Part shown: in pieces, positions 7,279-9,164 of the stretch
Layout: every line of letters begins with the position of its first letter
Numbering within the stretch: the first letter of the stretch is position 1
NCBI GenBank assembly: GCA_024277605.1
Contig: JAJRUU010000099.1
Coordinates: 1 to 9,164, forward strand
Source of the DNA: a bacterium
GTDB taxonomy: Bacteria > SZUA-182 > SZUA-191 > JAJRXT01
Reading direction: 5' to 3'
DNA length: 9,164 nt
Made by a program: the position numbers and the translations under genes
Notes under the pieces: generated by a model
Seen by the model: only the letters and a program-made list of their open reading frames with translations
The model's database searches: none
What the model was told of the DNA's origin: nothing

Positions 7279-7401
7279 CCTCATATCCATGAAAAAGATT
7301 AAAACCTTGAGGAGACCTTTTTGGCAGGCATGGCCTGCTTTAATCAAAGGGGACTTCGTCCCCCTCAAGATTCTGGTCTTTCATGGGTATGAGGTTAATC
7401 G
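7272..7401 (-). repeat. Foldback repeat, copy B, between dprA and miaB
   Basis: This is a ~130-bp imperfect palindrome. Bases 7272-7294 pair with 7379-7401 without interruption apart from one G-T pair. After a two-base bulge, 7297-7312 continue pairing with 7363-7378, with two mismatches and two G-T pairs. The enclosed segment has GCAGGC-ATG-GCCTGC (7324-7338), the linker TTTAATCAAA, and GGGGAC-TTC-GTCCCC (7349-7363). Read on the minus strand it has the same order of parts as copy A. It contains the dprA stop codon (7276-7278) and ends about 14 bases before the miaB ribosome site. In RNA it would form a large branched structure. It lacks a T-run, so it is not a standard terminator, though it could reduce readthrough or protect mRNA ends. 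Confidence 0.8.
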
Positions 7402-7424
7402 TGGAATTAGAAGCGAGGTAAGTG

Positions 7425-8762
7425 GTGAGTAGATTCTATCACATCATAACCTTTGGCTGTCAGATGAATGAGCATGACTCTGAGAAGCTGGGTGGGTTAC
7501 TCGAAGCGGAGGGCTATCGGGTAACCGCTGCGGTGGAGCAGGCCGATGTGATTTTACTTAACACCTGCTGCATCCGGGCCAAGGCTGACCAGAAGGCCCT
7601 TTCTCTATTGGGACGCTTGAAGTTATTAAAAGCAGAAAAACCGGAATTAATCATCGGACTGTGTGGTTGCCTGGCGCAGAGTCAAGGGGCAGATATACTC
7701 AGGCGGGCGCCTTATACCGACCTGGTATTGGGTACTCACAATCTACATCGCCTGCCGCAGTTGTTAGGACAGGTGCTGGCTCAGAAAAAGCCTGAACTGG
7801 AACTGGTAGAACATTCACCGGCATTGATATCCGAGGCGCTGCCCGTCTCCCGAAGCAACGCATATCAGGCCTGGGTAACCATTATAGAGGGCTGTGACAA
7901 CTACTGCGCCTATTGCGTGGTGCCCTATGTCAGGGGTCGTGAGCGCAGCCGCCCTATGCAGAGTATCCTCAGCGAAGTGCGCCAACTGGCTGATAACGGG
8001 GTTAAGGAGATCACCCTGTTAGGGCAGAACGTCAATTCCTATGGGAAGAAGCTGGCTAACGGAGCCGGTTTCCCCAAGCTGCTTGAGCGGCTAAACCAAA
8101 TCGCAGGTATAGAGCGCATCAGATTCGTAACCTCGCATCCCAAAGACCTCTCTCCTTTGTTGATTCAGGCAATGCTGGAACTCCCCAAAGTGTGCGAGCA
8201 TCTGCATCTGCCGCTACAGTCCGGTTCGGATAAGGTTTTAGCGGCCATGAACCGCCGTTATACCCAAGCCGAATACCTGGATAAAGTTGCACTGCTTAAG
8301 AAATCGATACCGGACATAAGCCTCAGCACTGATATAATAGTAGGTTTTCCTGGCGAGACGGAAGATGATTTTGAGCAAACGCTGGAAACCATAAAAATCG
8401 CCCAATTTGAAAACATATTCAGCTTCATATACTCGGATCGCCCGCATACGGCGGCATCAAAACTTAGCGCCAAAACTCCGCGTACCGTAAGCATGCAGCG
8501 CTTCCAACGCCTGCTTAAACTTCAGCGGGAGATCGCAAATAGTGAGCACAAGTCCATGATCGGCCAGCAGATAGAAGTGCTGGTTGAAGGCCCCAGCAAG
8601 ACCGATGCGGCCAAACTCACCGGCCGTACCAGGGGAAATAAATTAGTCCACTTTAGCGGTTCTACTGATTTGATCGGCAAGCTGATTCAGTTGCGTATTA
8701 ATACAAGCGGTAAAAACAGTTTCCAGGGAGAAATAATTAATGAACCAGGCTCAAAAACATAA
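7425..8762 (+). CDS. miaB: tRNA-2-methylthio-N6-isopentenyladenosine synthase MiaB
   Basis: MiaB is a radical-SAM methylthiotransferase that adds a methylthio group to i6A37 of tRNAs reading UNN codons. With the GTG at 7425 the product is 445 aa, normal for the family. The N-terminal domain has the three auxiliary-cluster cysteines: C12 (FGCQMN), C48 (NTCCIR) and C82 (CGCLAQ). The radical-SAM motif C157-x3-C161-x2-C164 lies in GCDNYCAYCVVPYVRGRERS, which is typical of MiaB rather than MtaB or RimO. A TRAM RNA-binding domain occupies about 375-440. GAGGT (7415-7419) lies five bases before the 7425 GTG; the GTG at 7422 is also in frame but too close to that site. The gene lies directly downstream of a foldback repeat, and I see no separate promoter, so it may depend on readthrough from thiC-dprA. 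The mutS gene that often follows miaB in Firmicutes is not the next gene here. Confidence 0.96.
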   Translation: MSRFYHIITFGCQMNEHDSEKLGGLLEAEGYRVTAAVEQADVILLNTCCIRAKADQKALSLLGRLKLLKAEKPELIIGLCGCLAQSQGADILRRAPYTDLVLGTHNLHRLPQLLGQVLAQKKPELELVEHSPALISEALPVSRSNAYQAWVTIIEGCDNYCAYCVVPYVRGRERSRPMQSILSEVRQLADNGVKEITLLGQNVNSYGKKLANGAGFPKLLERLNQIAGIERIRFVTSHPKDLSPLLIQAMLELPKVCEHLHLPLQSGSDKVLAAMNRRYTQAEYLDKVALLKKSIPDISLSTDIIVGFPGETEDDFEQTLETIKIAQFENIFSFIYSDRPHTAASKLSAKTPRTVSMQRFQRLLKLQREIANSEHKSMIGQQIEVLVEGPSKTDAAKLTGRTRGNKLVHFSGSTDLIGKLIQLRINTSGKNSFQGEIINEPGSKT

Positions 8763-8860
8763 CCCCTAATCGGAGATCAAGGCATCTTTACATATAGCGA
8801 CCTCCAACCATCAGCTTATCAGCAAACTGCTATATATAGGCCACGTAATTTATGTGTCTC

Positions 8861-8889
8861 TTGACTCATAAGTAATATAGTGTTACTAT
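8861..8889 (+). promoter_or_regulatory. Sigma-A promoter before the last ORF
   Basis: TTGACT (8861-8866) and TACTAT (8884-8889) are separated by 17 bases. The predicted start is near 8896, about 76 bases before the ATG at 8972. This separates the last gene from miaB. The stretch 8763-8860 shows only a weak ATATAGC/GCTATAT inverted repeat (8792-8798 and 8829-8835) and no convincing terminator. Confidence 0.55.
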
Positions 8890-8928
8890 CTGTAATTGTT
8901 GTTAAATTTATTGAAACTAATCGGTTTA

Positions 8929-8951
8929 GTGGTTATGCTGTCAGCAACCAC
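8929..8951 (+). promoter_or_regulatory. Leader hairpin next to the ribosome site
   Basis: GTGGTT (8929-8934) pairs with AACCAC (8946-8951). After a two-base bulge the stem continues as GCT/AGC around a GTC loop. The stem ends one base before the TAGGAG ribosome site (8953-8958) of the last ORF. An alternative smaller hairpin, ACTAA (8916-8920) with TTAGT (8926-8930), shares its first bases. It could affect translation as RNA or be a protein-binding dyad; neither is shown. Confidence 0.45.
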
Positions 8952-8971
8952 ATAGGAGTAGCCAAAAATAC

Positions 8972-9164
8972 ATGGATCCTATCTCCTTGCTTGAACATTA
9001 TAAAGAACCGATAGTTGACGCTTGGTTAGCCGAGGTTACCTGTGCTTTCCCAGTTGAAAATGAAGCTGAATGCCAAAAATTTCTGGCCGACTATTTCAGT
9101 ATTATTATAAGCGATAATAGCCACTTAAAACACAAACCACTATCTTTCCTAAATAGAAGTCTGA
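8972..9164 (+). CDS. Unidentified protein, N-terminus only
   Basis: An open frame starts at an ATG preceded by TAGGAG (8953-8958, 13 bases away) and continues for 64 codons to the window edge without a stop. The visible part begins MDPISLLEHYKEPIVDAWLA and is soluble and helical-looking, without a signal peptide or membrane segment. The LLEHYKEPIVDAWL pattern weakly recalls the N-terminal helical domain of RsbR-type stress regulators and some sensor kinases, which begin with a helix ending in a conserved Trp. This is a resemblance only. A promoter, a structured leader and the ribosome site support a real gene. Confidence 0.6.
   Translation, partial: MDPISLLEHYKEPIVDAWLAEVTCAFPVENEAECQKFLADYFSIIISDNSHLKHKPLSFLNRSL

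Noticed and set aside
8258..8494. Minus-strand frames opposite miaB
   Set aside because: They are shadows of a clearly conserved MiaB coding region and have no family resemblance.

Overview
The window looks like chromosomal DNA from a Clostridia-type Firmicute, possibly a relative of the Syntrophomonadaceae. This is inferred from three things: the short (~430 aa) class of ThiC, the dprA/miaB gene content, and clear sigma-A-type promoters. I cannot name the species from sequence alone.

Minus-strand half (1-4343). A transcription unit reads leftward from a promoter at about 4408-4380. Its first gene encodes a DUF58 protein that is full length except for one in-frame TAA codon. After a short gap comes a BatA-like membrane protein with a VWA domain. 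Next comes a repeat element and then a uvrC gene cut off just after the first catalytic residue of its C-terminal nuclease domain. DUF58 and BatA proteins normally work with a MoxR-type AAA+ ATPase. No such gene is visible here, and the DUF58 gene has its own promoter.

Divergent intergenic region (4344-4877). This holds the DUF58 promoter, a dyad centred on its predicted start site, a tandem direct repeat just upstream of its -35 box, a degraded GGGGAC-type repeat, a ~183-bp MITE-like element with long terminal inverted repeats, and the thiC promoter.

Plus-strand half (4878-9164). thiC (HMP-P synthesis for thiamine) is followed one base later by dprA (ssDNA/RecA loader). A ~130-bp foldback repeat overlaps the dprA stop codon and ends just before miaB (tRNA ms2i6A methylthiotransferase). 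After a ~210-bp gap with its own promoter and a leader hairpin, an unidentified ORF begins and runs off the window.

The most unusual signal is a family of foldback repeats. Copies at 1412-1494 and 7272-7401 lie in opposite orientations, and a partial copy lies at 4500-4551. Both full copies share one layout: an outer stem enclosing a GGGGAC/GTCCCC hairpin, an A/T-rich linker and a second GC-rich hairpin. The second hairpin differs in sequence between copies but still pairs. Together with a separate MITE-like element and two broken genes, this suggests a locus shaped by small mobile or palindromic elements. I see no defence system, CRISPR array, rRNA, tRNA or transposase gene.
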